A stretch of DNA of 23,543 nucleotides from Faecalibacterium sp. (GCA_020025795.1 JAHHRK010000012.1:1-23543), one strand, 5' to 3'. Shown: positions 1 through 6,611, numbered from the stretch's first letter. The notes: a model not told the origin generated them from the letters alone. Numbers and translations: made by a program.

Positions 1-210
1 GATATGCCCGGCGGCAGCACCCTGGGTAATCTGCTGAGCTGGCAGAACAGTGTTGCTATGGTGGATATCGGCATGGGCCAGCTGGCAATGCACTCCGCTG
101 TGGAAACCGCAGGCTGTGAGGACGTTGTTTACATGGCCAAGGCTGTGGCGGCGTTCTATAATACCCGCCTGGCTCAGCCTGCGGACGGCAACTGGACCAT
201 TGCAGACTAA
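1..210 (+). CDS. M18 family aminopeptidase, C-terminal fragment (5' end outside window)
   Basis: The frame is open from the first base and ends at TAA 208-210, so only the last 69 residues are present. The fragment opens with DMPGGSTLG, followed by VDIGMGQLAMHSAVETAG. These match the conserved C-terminal part of M18 (aspartyl aminopeptidase/ApeA) zinc metallopeptidases, where the His of the MHS motif is a metal ligand and the PGGST segment lies by the active site. M18 enzymes are cytosolic aminopeptidases forming large oligomers that trim N-terminal residues from peptides. The gene is followed after 36 nt by gluQ on the same strand with no terminator between them, so the two may be cotranscribed. 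The N-terminal part and most metal ligands cannot be seen here. Confidence 0.85.
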   Translation, partial: DMPGGSTLGNLLSWQNSVAMVDIGMGQLAMHSAVETAGCEDVVYMAKAVAAFYNTRLAQPADGNWTIAD

Positions 211-246
211 GCGCTCCGAATCAAATAAAAGGAAAGGAAGCGCTCC

Positions 247-1206
247 ATGACACAAGAAAACAAACGCCCCGTTGTGGGGCGGTTTGCGCCGTCGCCATCC
301 GGTCGGCTGCACCTGGGCAATCTGGGGTGCAGTCTGCTGGCCTGGCTCAGCGCAAAAAGCAAGGGCGGCAAAATCGTTTTGCGCATCGAGGATTTGGACG
401 CCACCCGCTGTCCCCGCAGCTTTGCAGACCAGATCGAGGAAGATTTGGCCTATTTGGGTCTGTTCTGGGACGAAGGCGGCAGTGCCGGTGGCCCGGATAT
501 GCCGTATTACCAGAGTGAGTGCAGCTCCATTTATGATGCGGCTTATGCACAGCTCCAGGAAAAGGAACTGCTGTATCCCTGCTTTTGCAGCCGTGCAGCG
601 CTGCACGCAGCCAGCGCACCCCATCGCAGCGACGGCGATGTGATTTATCCCGGCACCTGCCGAAACCTGACCGAAGCAGAACGTGCGCAGCGCCGCCAGA
701 AAAAGGCACCTGCCATCCGTGTGATTGTGCCGGACCAGGAAATCGCCTTTACCGATGGACACCTGGGCCCCTATGCGGAAAACCTTGCCAAGGACTGCGG
801 CGATTTTGTCGTGCGCCGTGGCGATGGTGTGTATGCGTATCAGCTGGCGGTTACGGTGGATGATGCCCGCATGGGTGTGACCGAAGTGGTACGTGGCGCA
901 GATTTGTTGTCCAGCACACCCCGGCAGCTGTATCTGTATCAGACGTTGGGTTTGCAGGCTCCGGAATTTTACCATTGTCCGCTACTGCTGGCCCCCGGCG
1001 GGCGGCGGCTGTCCAAGCGGGATGGCGATGACAGTCTGGAAAATCTGCGTGCAAAATATTCCGCTGCGGAAATCATCGGTAAGCTGGCTTGGGTGTATGG
1101 TATCCAGCCCACACCGGACCCGGCCATGCCGGCAGATTTGATTGAACGTTTCGACTGGGCAAAGGTTCCCAAAACAGATGTGACTTTGCCGGAAGGACTT
1201 TTCTGA
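247..1206 (+). CDS. gluQ: Glutamyl-Q tRNA(Asp) synthetase
   Basis: This 319-residue protein is a truncated GluRS paralogue that attaches glutamate to the queuosine at position 34 of tRNA(Asp). It has the class I aaRS core: RFAPSPSGRLHLGN (residues 12-25, HIGH-like), the RIEDLD segment at 46-51, and the KMSKS variant RLSKRDG at 254-260. The zinc-ligand pattern C112-x-C114...Y134-xxx-C138 is the one described for GluQRS (YadB). The protein stops shortly after the catalytic domain and lacks the anticodon-binding domain of a full GluRS (about 480 residues), which supports GluQRS over GltX. ATG 247 is preceded by a purine-rich GGAAAGGAAG ribosome site. The gene probably forms an operon with the upstream M18 peptidase; its stop codon lies inside an A/T-rich hairpin. 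Queuosine genes are not in the window. Confidence 0.9.
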   Translation: MTQENKRPVVGRFAPSPSGRLHLGNLGCSLLAWLSAKSKGGKIVLRIEDLDATRCPRSFADQIEEDLAYLGLFWDEGGSAGGPDMPYYQSECSSIYDAAYAQLQEKELLYPCFCSRAALHAASAPHRSDGDVIYPGTCRNLTEAERAQRRQKKAPAIRVIVPDQEIAFTDGHLGPYAENLAKDCGDFVVRRGDGVYAYQLAVTVDDARMGVTEVVRGADLLSSTPRQLYLYQTLGLQAPEFYHCPLLLAPGGRRLSKRDGDDSLENLRAKYSAAEIIGKLAWVYGIQPTPDPAMPADLIERFDWAKVPKTDVTLPEGLF

Positions 1207-1230
1207 AAAAAGGAATTGCTTTTTTCAGAA
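1201..1230. repeat. A/T-rich inverted repeat over the gluQ stop codon
   Basis: TTCTGAAAAAA (1201-1211) and TTTTTTCAGAA (1220-1230) are perfect 11-bp arms around an 8-nt loop. The stem is almost all A-U and has no separate U-tract, so it would be a weak terminator for gluQ. It also contains the -35 box of the downstream riboswitch promoter. Confidence 0.45.
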
Positions 1231-1244
1231 GCACAACGTATAAT
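1216..1244 (+). promoter_or_regulatory. Sigma-A promoter of the riboswitch-permease unit
   Basis: TTGCTT (1216-1221) and a consensus TATAAT (1239-1244) are separated by exactly 17 bp. The expected transcription start near 1250 is directly before the riboswitch P1 helix, which fits a leader that begins with the aptamer. Confidence 0.8.
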
Positions 1245-1251
1245 AATCCAA

Positions 1252-1356
1252 TAAAAGGGAGTAGCGTCACCGGCACTGTGCCGGTGTGGTCTGTTCGTCA
1301 TTTCGGCTGTAAGGCCCGGGCAGATCATCGCAATGTAGCGAAAGGCGAGACTTTTA
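1252..1356 (+). promoter_or_regulatory. yybP-ykoY family (Mn2+) riboswitch
   Basis: The leader carries the conserved yybP-ykoY blocks in order. These are AAAAGGGAGUAGC at 1253-1265 (P1 and the L1 loop) and a very stable P2 hairpin, CACCGGCA/TGCCGGTG around 1268-1286. P3 follows with UGGUCUG/CAGAUCA arms enclosing CGUCAUUUCGGC and the CCCGGGCAG block (L3), and the aptamer ends with GUAGCGAAAGGCGAGACUUUU. P1 would form between 1252-1257 and 1351-1356. Members of this class bind Mn2+ at the L1-L3 interface and usually switch on efflux genes. The 3' strand of P1 is shared with the following terminator hairpin, so ligand binding should prevent terminator formation: an ON switch acting on transcription of the permease. 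Class assignment is by motif reading only. Confidence 0.88.
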
Positions 1357-1389
1357 CCGTTGTTTGACGGTAAAAGCCTCGCCTTTTTT
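1344..1389 (+). terminator. Riboswitch-controlled intrinsic terminator
   Basis: GGCGAG-A-CTTTTACCG (1344-1359) pairs with CGGTAAAAG-C-CTCGCC (1368-1383), giving 15 bp with one A-C mismatch and an 8-nt loop, followed by six T (1384-1389). Its 5' arm overlaps the last bases of the riboswitch aptamer (1351-1356), making the two structures mutually exclusive. Confidence 0.88.
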
Positions 1390-1421
1390 GGTGTCCCGAA
1401 AAGAGGAAAAGGAGTAAGAAA

Positions 1422-2693
1422 ATGGAACCAATGATCGTAGCGGGAATTCTTTTTGTTGTCACCTATGGCCTGCTGCTGGCACTGCCGAATCATCGTGCAG
1501 TGGTAGCGCTGGGGGGCGGTGCAGCGTTTGTGGTGTTTGGGCTTTTGCCCCTGACGGCTGTTCCAGGCGCAGTGGACTGGAACGTGCTGCTGATGATTGC
1601 CGGCACAATGGGCCTGGTGGAATTGTTTATTGCGTCGGGTATGCCGTCGCTGCTGTCCTACTGGCTGTTGCAGAAAATCCATACCGTGCGTGGCGCAGTG
1701 GTTGCGCTGGCACTGTTTGCCGGTTTGATTTCTGCGTTTATTGATAACGTGGCTACCGTGCTGATGGTGGCTCCTGTGGCGCTGGCTGTGGCAAAACGCG
1801 CCAAGATTTCGCCCGTGCCGGTGATTATTTCCATTGCGGTTTCCTCGAACCTGCAGGGTGCAGCCACGTTGGTAGGTGATACCACCTCGATTCTGCTGGG
1901 CGCCGCCGCCGACATGAACTTTATGGACTTTTTCTGGTATCAGGGCCGTCCCGGTATTTTCTGGGTGGTGCAGGCCGGTGCGGTGGTATCGGCACTGATT
2001 TTGTTCTGGCTGTTCCGTAAGGAAAAGAGCACCATCGAAGCAGGCGAAAAGCCTGTCGTTACCGACTATTTCCCCACGGTACTGCTGGTTGGTATGGTCG
2101 TGCTGCTGGCAAGTGCATCTCTGCTGCCTAATATGCCTGCCATGATTAACGGCATGATCTGCTTCAGCCTGATGATTATTGGCCAGAGCTGGTACCTGCT
2201 GCATGGCAAAACACAGATCGTTCAGCGCAGTTTGAAGGCAATTGATATGCAGACCTTGGCTTTGCTGGCTGGTGTGTTCCTGGTTGTGGCAGGTGTGGAA
2301 TCTGCCGGTGTGCTGGATTGGATTAGTACGCGCTTTGCTTCTCTGGGCGGCGGCAGTATGCTGCTGGTGTATACCGCTGTGGTCTGGGTTAGTGTGGCCT
2401 GCTCTGCCTTTATTGATAATATTCCCTATGTGGCAGCGATGCTGCCGGTTACGGCACAGGTATCTGCACTGCTGGGCGCTGACCCCACGCTGCTGTACTT
2501 CGGCCTGTTGGTGGGTGCAACCCTGGGCGGCAACCTGACCCCGGTTGGCGCATCGGCAAACATTACCGGTATCGGTATCCTGCGCCGTGAAGGCTATCAG
2601 GTTTCCAACCGGGACTTTCTGCGCATTGGTGTGCCCTTTACGCTGGCAGCGGTCGGCAGCGGTTATGTGCTGCTGTGGCTGCTGTGGGCATAA
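1422..2693 (+). CDS. ArsB/SLC13-type (ion transporter superfamily) permease under Mn2+ riboswitch control
   Basis: This 423-residue integral membrane protein has about 11-12 hydrophobic segments and the two-fold internal repeat of the ArsB/NhaD/SLC13 superfamily. SAFIDN occurs at residues 104-109 and again at 328-333. The matching re-entrant loops read SSNLQGAATLVGDTTS (141-156) and GGNLTPVGASANITG (369-383). Length is normal for ArsB-like proteins. The start at 1422 has AAAAGGAG seven nucleotides upstream. Known relatives move arsenite, Na+/H+ or carboxylates, so substrate cannot be read from family alone. The upstream yybP-ykoY riboswitch suggests Mn2+ export, with Asp108 and Asp332 of the paired FIDN motifs as obvious candidate cation ligands; this is inference. 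The gene is monocistronic: own promoter, own terminator at 2718-2752. Confidence 0.85.
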   Translation: MEPMIVAGILFVVTYGLLLALPNHRAVVALGGGAAFVVFGLLPLTAVPGAVDWNVLLMIAGTMGLVELFIASGMPSLLSYWLLQKIHTVRGAVVALALFAGLISAFIDNVATVLMVAPVALAVAKRAKISPVPVIISIAVSSNLQGAATLVGDTTSILLGAAADMNFMDFFWYQGRPGIFWVVQAGAVVSALILFWLFRKEKSTIEAGEKPVVTDYFPTVLLVGMVVLLASASLLPNMPAMINGMICFSLMIIGQSWYLLHGKTQIVQRSLKAIDMQTLALLAGVFLVVAGVESAGVLDWISTRFASLGGGSMLLVYTAVVWVSVACSAFIDNIPYVAAMLPVTAQVSALLGADPTLLYFGLLVGATLGGNLTPVGASANITGIGILRREGYQVSNRDFLRIGVPFTLAAVGSGYVLLWLLWA

Positions 2694-2717
2694 CAGCTTC
2701 ATTTAACCATTTCCGAC

Positions 2718-2752
2718 AAAAAAACCTGCGGTATAAAACCGCAGGTTTTTTT
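2718..2752 (+). terminator. Intrinsic terminator after the permease
   Basis: AAAAAAACCTGCGG (2718-2731) faces CCGCAGGTTTTTTT (2739-2752) across a short A/T loop. The A-tract and T-tract make it potentially bidirectional. It starts 25 nt after the permease stop. Confidence 0.92.
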
Positions 2753-2779
2753 GCTTGTTAGAGCGTGAAAAATCTCCTC

Positions 2780-2808
2780 TTGCACGGAAAAGGGCAAGCT
2801 GTTATACT
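2780..2808 (+). promoter_or_regulatory. Promoter of the pyrophosphatase-acylphosphatase unit
   Basis: TTGCAC (2780-2785), a 17-bp spacer and TATACT (2803-2808) with a TGt extended -10. The predicted 5' UTR is about 88 nt. A second consensus TATAAT sits at 2856-2861 without a convincing -35 box. Confidence 0.7.
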
Positions 2809-2839
2809 GAAAGCCCCCAAGCACACTAAAACAGGGTAA

Positions 2840-2873
2840 TTTGCCATACAAAACGTATAATGTGTTTGGCAAA
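2840..2873 (+). repeat. Inverted repeat in the pyrophosphatase leader
   Basis: TTTGCCA (2840-2846) and TGGCAAA (2867-2873) flank 20 nt containing ACGTATAATGTG. In RNA it would form a stem just before the ribosome site; in DNA it brackets a possible second -10 box, so it could be an operator. Role unknown. Confidence 0.4.
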
Positions 2874-2902
2874 TCTCTCTTAGTAATAAAAAGGAGGGCA
2901 AT

Positions 2903-4561
2903 ATGCCCAAAAGAAATCGAAAAGTTGTAGTCATTGGTCACCAAAATCCGGATACGGATTCCATCTGTTCCGCAATCGCTTATGCAGCTCTGAAAAATCA
3001 GGCAGGCGATGATCTGACCTACGAGGCACGCCGTGCAGGCCGCCTGAATCAGGAAAGCGCCTTTGTACTGAATCGCTTCGGCGTGGAGCCGCCGCGTATG
3101 TGTACCGATGTGCTGCCCAAAGTGCGCGACGTGGAATATCGTGAGATGGAAGGCGTGCCCGGCGATATGAGCCTGCGCCGCGCCTGGACGCTGATGCGTG
3201 ACCGTCAGATCGATACCCTGCCGGTTATTTCCCAGGAGCAGGACCTGCTGGGCGTTATTACCGTTAAGGATATTGCCACCGCAAACATGGACGTGTTCGA
3301 TACCCATGTGCTGGCAAAGAGCCACACCAGCTACCGCAATATTCTGGAGACGCTGTCCGGCGAAATGCTGATCGGCGATCCGGATGCCATCGTGGAGCGC
3401 GGCAAGCTGCTGATCGGTGCATCCAGCCCGGAACTGATGGAAGCAGCGATGGAAGCAGGCGACATTGTGCTGTTGAGCAATCGCTACGAAAGTCAGCTGT
3501 GCGCCATTGAGATGGAAGCCAGCCTGATTATCGTTTGTTCCGGTGCAACCGTGGGCCGCACGATTTTGAAGCTGGCCGAAGAAAACGGCGTGACAATCAT
3601 TGCTACCAATCACGACAGCTATGCAGCGGCAAAGCTGATTAGCCAGTGTGCCCCCATCGCCCACTATATGACCACGAAGGATATTGTGCACTTTACGCCG
3701 GTTACACCGGTGGACGATGCGCTGCACATTATGGGTAAAGTGCGTCACCGCTATTTCCCCATCGTGGATGCCGAAGGCAAATATATCGGTATGCTCAGCC
3801 GTCGTAATTTGATGAACCTGGAGCAGCGTAAGCTGATTCTGGTGGACCATAACGAAGCAACCCAGGCCGTGGAAGGCTATGACCGTGCCGAGATTCTGGA
3901 AATTATCGACCACCACCGCATCGGTTCGCTGGAAACCAGCGGCCCGGTATACTTCCGCAATCAGCCGGTTGGCTGTACCGCAACCATCGTGTATCAGATG
4001 TATCAGGAGCAGGGTGTTGTGCCCACGCCCCAGATTGCCGGCCTGCTGCTGGCAGCAATTCTGTCGGATACGCTGATGTTCCGCAGCCCCACCTGCACCC
4101 GCATCGATGAGATGACCGCCAAGAAGCTGGCAGAAATCGCCGGCGTGGAAATCGAGAGCTTTGCTGCGGATATGTTCCAGGCTGCCGAAAATCTGGAAGG
4201 CCGTTCTGCTGAGCAGGTGTTCCTGCAGGACTTTAAGGCATTCATGTGCGGTGACGTGCGTTTCGGCGTGGCACAGGGCAACTATATGACCCGCAATAAC
4301 CTGGAAGCTGCGCGTGCACTGCTGCAGCCCTATCTGGAAGAAGCCTGCCGCCGTCAGGGCGTGGAGGATGTGTACGTCCTGCTGACCGATGTGCCCAAGG
4401 GCACCAGCAGCGTAATCTGCTCCGGCCACCGTGCCCAGCAGGTGTTGCAGGAAGGCTTTGATGCAGAGTGCGACGAAAACGGTGTTGTCCTGCTGGAAGG
4501 CGTGGTCAGCCGTAAAAAGCAGTTCCTGCCTGCCGTGATGGCTGCTTACCAGCAGATGTAA
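2903..4561 (+). CDS. Manganese-dependent inorganic pyrophosphatase, family II, with CBS and DRTGG domains
   Basis: This 552-residue cytosolic enzyme hydrolyses PPi to two phosphates. The DHH half has GHQNPDTDS at 12-20 (metal ligands H13, D17, D19), LVDHNE at 313-318 and the DHH motif at 336-338, with D389 in LSDT. The DHHA2 half carries the diphosphate-binding SRKKQ motif at 536-540. Between residues about 66 and 305 there is a regulatory insert: a CBS domain (about 66-130), a DRTGG-like domain (about 140-250) and a second CBS domain (about 250-305). In CBS-PPases of this 540-555 residue class these domains bind adenine nucleotides (AMP/ADP inhibit, diadenosine polyphosphates activate). All catalytic residues are present. 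The start has an AAGGAGGGC ribosome site. An acylphosphatase follows after 37 nt. Confidence 0.93.
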   Translation: MPKRNRKVVVIGHQNPDTDSICSAIAYAALKNQAGDDLTYEARRAGRLNQESAFVLNRFGVEPPRMCTDVLPKVRDVEYREMEGVPGDMSLRRAWTLMRDRQIDTLPVISQEQDLLGVITVKDIATANMDVFDTHVLAKSHTSYRNILETLSGEMLIGDPDAIVERGKLLIGASSPELMEAAMEAGDIVLLSNRYESQLCAIEMEASLIIVCSGATVGRTILKLAEENGVTIIATNHDSYAAAKLISQCAPIAHYMTTKDIVHFTPVTPVDDALHIMGKVRHRYFPIVDAEGKYIGMLSRRNLMNLEQRKLILVDHNEATQAVEGYDRAEILEIIDHHRIGSLETSGPVYFRNQPVGCTATIVYQMYQEQGVVPTPQIAGLLLAAILSDTLMFRSPTCTRIDEMTAKKLAEIAGVEIESFAADMFQAAENLEGRSAEQVFLQDFKAFMCGDVRFGVAQGNYMTRNNLEAARALLQPYLEEACRRQGVEDVYVLLTDVPKGTSSVICSGHRAQQVLQEGFDAECDENGVVLLEGVVSRKKQFLPAVMAAYQQM

Positions 4562-4598
4562 GATTCGCATTTTCCAATAGAAGGGGAGGCGTGCTTCC

Positions 4599-4886
4599 AT
4601 GGAGAAAAACAGTATTCGCTGCCGCTACCATTTTTACGGTACGGTGCAGGGCGTAGGCTTTCGCTACCGAGCAAAGTATGCGGCCCAGCTTTTGGAGCTG
4701 ACCGGCTGGGTGGAAAACCAGTGGGACGGCAGCGTCATCGGCGAAGTACAGGGTCCTGTGGAAATGATCCATCGCTGGGTGCCGACCATTTCGGCTGGTT
4801 CGCAGTGGATTGAGATTGAGCACATGGACCAAAAACAGATGCCCCTTGTGCCGGACGAACGAAGCTTTACGATTCGCGGCTATTGA
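4599..4886 (+). CDS. acyP: Acylphosphatase
   Basis: This 95-residue protein has the single-domain acylphosphatase fold signature: GTVQGVGFRYRA at residues 14-25 with catalytic Arg22 in the phosphate loop, then LTGWVENQWDGSV with catalytic Asn40. It hydrolyses carboxyl-phosphate bonds such as acetyl phosphate or 1,3-bisphosphoglycerate. Length and motif spacing are normal. Start 4599 has AAGGGGAGG eleven nucleotides upstream. It lies 37 nt after the pyrophosphatase with no terminator or obvious promoter between, so the two phosphoanhydride hydrolases are probably cotranscribed; a strong hairpin follows at 4935. Confidence 0.93.
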   Translation: MEKNSIRCRYHFYGTVQGVGFRYRAKYAAQLLELTGWVENQWDGSVIGEVQGPVEMIHRWVPTISAGSQWIEIEHMDQKQMPLVPDERSFTIRGY

Positions 4887-4934
4887 AAAACAACTTTGAA
4901 TTGTATAAAACGTCAAGCTTATCACTATTTGGAT

Positions 4935-4985
4935 AAAAAAGAAGCGATGCCGACCTGTTTTGCAGGTCCTGCATCGCTTCTTTTT
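4935..4985. terminator. Bidirectional terminator between convergent acyP and the C39-like peptidase
   Basis: AAAAAAGAAGCGATGC (4935-4950) pairs with GCATCGCTTCTTTTT (4971-4985), with an inner GACCTG/CAGGTC stem closing a TTTTG loop. A-tract on one side and T-tract on the other serve both converging genes. Confidence 0.93.
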
Positions 4986-5000
4986 ATTTTCTTTGGAAAA

Positions 5001-6293
5001 TCAGCCTGTGATTTTCAGGGGACTGTTGCCGGTCCAGATGGTGTCATCCATCAGGCGAGTGACGCAAATGCGGCTGCCGTCCGTAACACGTGCCGGGTCC
5101 AGTGCATAGAAATCACTTTCTCGCAGGTTGGCCGGGTCAGCATCGGCGGAGACACCCACAACCAGAACCCAGTGGCCATACTTGCTGCTGGTGGCTTTGT
5201 GGGGATAGTTGACCTTGTTCCATCCACTGCCGCTTTCCCAGTATTCATAGGTGGTGCAGCGGTCCTGGCCGGGAGCATTTTTCAAATGTACGATGACAGG
5301 GCGGCCGGCACCCAGTTCACTGTATAGCTTGCTCAGGGTGTCGGTCAGGCTGCCGTTATAGTCGCGGTAGCCTGCGGCGCTCCAAACTGCGCCGTTGGAC
5401 CACATACCGCTGCCGGAGCAAGGTGCGCCGTCCAGGATGGTGCGCGCGTAGCGTAGGCAGAACCAGCTGCAGCGACCCGCCGTCTGGTTGCCGATACCGG
5501 CGATCATGCTGTGGTCAAAGTTCAAAAGCTGGATGCCGGATGCTTCCTGCATCTGGGAGTCCATAACGGTGACGGCGCATTCTGCGCTTACATTGGCAAT
5601 CGTTGCAGTAACAATGGCCTGGCCTTTTGCAACAGCCGTTACATGGCCGGTTTCGTCTACTACGCAGACGCTTTCATCGCTGCTGGAGAAAACCACCGGG
5701 GGCAAAACACCCGGAATGTTCTCCGGCGCATAGGTGGCAGAAAGGTTCGTGCCGGTGCCGCCCAGGCGCAGCTTGACCGATTTGCGGTTCAGCTTCACTT
5801 TTTCAATGGGGGGCAGGGCTTCGTTTACCTGAACCTGGCAAATGCCGGAGGCCACGTGGCCTTCGGGGTCGGTGGCAGTAGCGGTAATGGTGGCGGTGCC
5901 GGGGGTGAGTGCGGTCAAAAGACCGTTTGCGTCCACCGTGCAGACCGTTTCGTCGCTGCTTTCGTATTGGACCAGATAGGGTCGGCCCTGCCAGTCCTGC
6001 ACAGCAAAGCTTTGCAGCTGGGTCTGGCGATACTGATCTACGATTACCTGGGGGTCGCCGGCAACAGTAGCCACAGTGGATTCTGTGCTCAGGTGGCTGA
6101 TCGATGCACCGGATACATCGCTGCCGCCGATCAAAACGGTACGAGCCAGTGTATTGTTGGAAAAATCACGCGGCTGTTTTGGTTCTGCAGGAACAGGGCG
6201 CCAGGCGGCTGCCATGCACAGCAGCGCCGTGGCGGTAACCAAAACTACGCGGACCGGAATGCTGGAGAAAATCTTTTTGCATTTCGTAAAAAT
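5001..6293 (-). CDS. Secreted C39-like cysteine peptidase with two bacterial Ig-like domains (probable AUU start)
   Basis: With the start chosen here the protein has 430 residues. Residues 1-35 are a basic N-region (FTKCKK) plus a hydrophobic stretch, a signal peptide or anchor. Two BIg2-like domains follow at about 100-157 and 162-244, each with the SSDE(S/T)VC(T/V)VD...G signature. The C-terminal domain (about 255-430) reads as a papain-like/C39 peptidase: Q270 and C275 in NQTAGRCSWF, H374 in YGHWVLVVGV, D399 in FYALDPA. It probably acts outside the cell on peptides or wall material; substrate unknown. The frame stays open to a TTG at 6347, but that codon lies only about 2 nt from the expected transcription start and has no ribosome site. 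AAAGGAG at 6308-6302 sits 8 nt before ATT 6293, so AUU initiation is favoured. No in-frame ATG or GTG precedes the hydrophobic segment. Confidence 0.78.
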   Translation of the reverse strand: MFTKCKKIFSSIPVRVVLVTATALLCMAAAWRPVPAEPKQPRDFSNNTLARTVLIGGSDVSGASISHLSTESTVATVAGDPQVIVDQYRQTQLQSFAVQDWQGRPYLVQYESSDETVCTVDANGLLTALTPGTATITATATDPEGHVASGICQVQVNEALPPIEKVKLNRKSVKLRLGGTGTNLSATYAPENIPGVLPPVVFSSSDESVCVVDETGHVTAVAKGQAIVTATIANVSAECAVTVMDSQMQEASGIQLLNFDHSMIAGIGNQTAGRCSWFCLRYARTILDGAPCSGSGMWSNGAVWSAAGYRDYNGSLTDTLSKLYSELGAGRPVIVHLKNAPGQDRCTTYEYWESGSGWNKVNYPHKATSSKYGHWVLVVGVSADADPANLRESDFYALDPARVTDGSRICVTRLMDDTIWTGNSPLKITG

Positions 6294-6355
6294 AGGGATC
6301 GCTCCTTTAGCTGTTTTCGTTATAAAAAAATTGCAGATTACCCGCAAACGAACAC

Positions 6356-6361
6356 ATTATA
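6356..6361 (-). promoter_or_regulatory. Extended -10 promoter of the C39-like peptidase gene
   Basis: On the minus strand TGGTATAAT is a perfect extended -10 element (TATAAT 6361-6356). The -35 region is poor. The start of transcription should fall near 6349. Confidence 0.65.
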
Positions 6362-6433
6362 CCAGAAAAAACGCGTTCTTTCATCTGTTTCACGGAAATC
6401 CTTGCAAAAAATTCACATTCTGAACAGGATGAA

Positions 6434-6457
6434 ATGCAAAAAACTGTATCTTTGCAT
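6434..6457. repeat. Inverted repeat in the divergent intergenic region
   Basis: ATGCAAA (6434-6440) and TTTGCAT (6451-6457) are separated by 10 bp in an A/T-rich stretch between the divergent peptidase and HD-hydrolase promoters. It has the shape of a regulator site, but no matching regulator is evident. Confidence 0.3.
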
Positions 6458-6504
6458 AAAAAAGGAAATATTTTCTTGAAAGTGTGAAAAAGATTGGAAA
6501 ACTA

Positions 6505-6533
6505 TCGACACAGCGATAAATATATGCTATATT
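6505..6533 (+). promoter_or_regulatory. Promoter of the HD-domain gene
   Basis: TCGACA (6505-6510), a 17-bp spacer and TATATT (6528-6533) preceded by an extended TGc. The 5' UTR then holds two small hairpins: GTGCA/TGCAC (6541-6555) and ACCGC/GCGGT (6576-6589). Confidence 0.7.
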
Positions 6534-6611
6534 AGCCCAAGTGCAGCAAATGCACTGCGAAAAAGAACTTCGTTTACCGCAAATGCGGTGTGATAGAGAA
6601 AAGGAGCTTCC

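Noticed and set aside
209..246. Direct repeat AAGCGCTCC flanking the gluQ ribosome site
   Set aside because: Two 9-nt copies, with self-complementary AGCGCT that could pair and mask the ribosome site. Too short and isolated to support a function.
247..1206. Full glutamyl-tRNA synthetase (GltX)
   Set aside because: The protein ends right after the catalytic core and carries the GluQRS zinc pattern; the anticodon-binding domain is missing.
969..2702. Long open frame (577 codons) antisense to gluQ and the permease
   Set aside because: Composition is rich in His, Gln, Asn and Cys with no domain pattern, and it crosses the riboswitch and promoter. It arises from the codon bias of the genes on the other strand.
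2699..4600. Long open frame (633 codons) antisense to the pyrophosphatase
   Set aside because: It is a mirror of a complete, well-conserved enzyme gene, has low-complexity His/Gln-rich translation and no ribosome site.
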